A stretch of 64,000 nt of DNA. Origin: Subdoligranulum variabile (GTDB lineage: Bacteria > Bacillota > Clostridia > Oscillospirales > Ruminococcaceae). Where the stretch lies: contig QAKI01000051.1 in NCBI GenBank assembly GCA_003343905.1, forward strand, positions 62,001 to 126,000, in the 5' to 3' direction. Shown piece after piece: positions 63,641 to 64,000 of this stretch. The translations under genes and the position numbers were made by a program. The stretch's first letter is position 1, and each line of letters opens with the position of its first letter. The notes beneath the pieces were generated by a model, which saw only the letters and a list, made by a program, of their open reading frames with translations, searched no databases and was not told the DNA's origin.

Positions 63641-64000
63641 TCAGATCTGGTCCAGCGCCTGGGCGATGTCGTTGATCAGATCCTGCTTGTCCTCCAGGCC
63701 GCAGCTCATGCGGACCAGGTCCGGCATGACCCCGGCGGCCAGCAGTTGTTCGTCGTTCATCTGGCGGTGGGTGCTGCTGGCGGGGTGCAGGCAGCAGGTG
63801 CGAGCGTCGGCCACATGGGTCTCGATGGCGGCGACCTTCAGATGGGCCATAAAGTTGGCCGCGGCCGCGCGCCCGCCCTTGACGCCGAAGCTGACGACGC
63901 CGCAGGAACCGTGGGGCAGGTATTTTTCGGCCAGCGCGTGGTATTTGTCGCCGGGCAGGCCGCAGTAGTTGACGTAGGCGATCTTGGGGTGGGCGGCCAG
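63641..64000 (-). CDS. metY: O-acetylhomoserine sulfhydrylase, C-terminal part (truncated by window edge)
   Basis: The last 119 residues of a PLP-dependent Cys/Met-metabolism enzyme. It reads IAYVNYCGLPGDKYHALAEKYLPHGSCGVVSFGVKGG (parts YCGLPGDKYHALAEKYLP and GVVSFGVKGG), then the substrate-loop FMAHLKVAAIETHVADARTC, HPASSTHRQMNDEQLLAAGV and VRMSCGLEDKQDLINDI. It is a distinctive match to the MetY group rather than MetB/MetC (ADARTCCLHPASSTH). The N-terminal two thirds lie beyond the right edge. It precedes metA in the same direction and makes homocysteine from O-acetylhomoserine and sulfide. Confidence 0.93.
   Translation of the reverse strand: MAAHPKIAYVNYCGLPGDKYHALAEKYLPHGSCGVVSFGVKGGRAAAANFMAHLKVAAIETHVADARTCCLHPASSTHRQMNDEQLLAAGVMPDLVRMSCGLEDKQDLINDIAQALDQI

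Noticed and set aside
1..64000. CRISPR arrays, insertion sequences, prophage genes, rRNA
   Set aside because: No regularly spaced repeats, transposase, integrase or phage structural proteins, and no rRNA signature were found on either strand.

Overview
The window is a dense, G+C-rich stretch of a Clostridia-type Firmicutes chromosome. Inference from gene content, not from a search: a gut Oscillospirales organism of the Gemmiger/Subdoligranulum/Faecalibacterium kind. Pointers are a leucine T-box, FabK-type fatty-acid synthesis, the division/cell-wall order mraZ-rsmH-ftsL-pbp-murF-mraY-ftsW-murG-ftsQ, strong AAGGAGG-like ribosome sites and canonical TTGACA/TATAAT promoters. There is no phage, IS element, rRNA or CRISPR array; one tRNA-Gly(TCC) is present.

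Layout. 1-2006: tail of a membrane protein, an acyl-ACP thioesterase, then about 1 kb without a convincing gene, holding a repeat cluster and a candidate small RNA. 2007-4720: two HAAS/DUF4097-type membrane proteins flanking a PadR regulator. 4780-9764: T-box-controlled leuA-leuC-leuD-leuB. 9795-10929 (minus): a second PadR plus membrane-protein module with its own promoter and operator-like repeat. 10976-21917 (minus): surface-polysaccharide cluster with the complete UDP-N-acetyl-L-fucosamine route (FnlA, FnlB, FnlC homologues), a WbuB-like glycosyltransferase, a GT2/DUF2304 pair, and O-acylation genes (MBOAT, SGNH-like partner, PglD-like and acyltransferase-3 proteins). 22016-24680: pepT, a solitary Mrr-like restriction gene of lower G+C, tRNA-Gly.

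24827-33112: fatty-acid operon acpP-accD-accA-fabH-fabK-fabD-fabG-fabF-fabZ, then a FabT-like MarR gene with its own palindrome-bearing promoter. accB and accC are absent here. 33217-34379: rsmD and a coiled-coil protein. 34538-45524: the division/cell-wall cluster, preceded by paired MraZ-box-like repeats. 45734-59233 (minus): de novo purine genes purE-purC-purF-purM-purN-IMP cyclohydrolase-AICAR formyltransferase-purD-purL-two tiny membrane proteins-purB. IMP formation is split: a stand-alone AICAR formyltransferase plus a PurO-type cyclohydrolase replace bifunctional PurH. 59361-64000: a PsiE-like membrane protein, fhs under a ZTP riboswitch, a GT2 glycosyltransferase, metA and the end of metY.

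How the parts connect: fhs supplies 10-formyl-THF to PurN and the AICAR formyltransferase, and its ZTP riboswitch senses a derivative of the AICAR-formyltransferase substrate. MetA and MetY form a direct-sulfhydrylation methionine route. The thioesterase and fab operon belong to lipid metabolism. Items most worth a second look: the tandem tiny membrane proteins inside the purine operon, the unclassified structured purE leader, the candidate anti-Shine-Dalgarno small RNA, the GT(G/T)ACAA repeat cluster, and the operator-like palindromes at the PadR, fab and fnl promoters.
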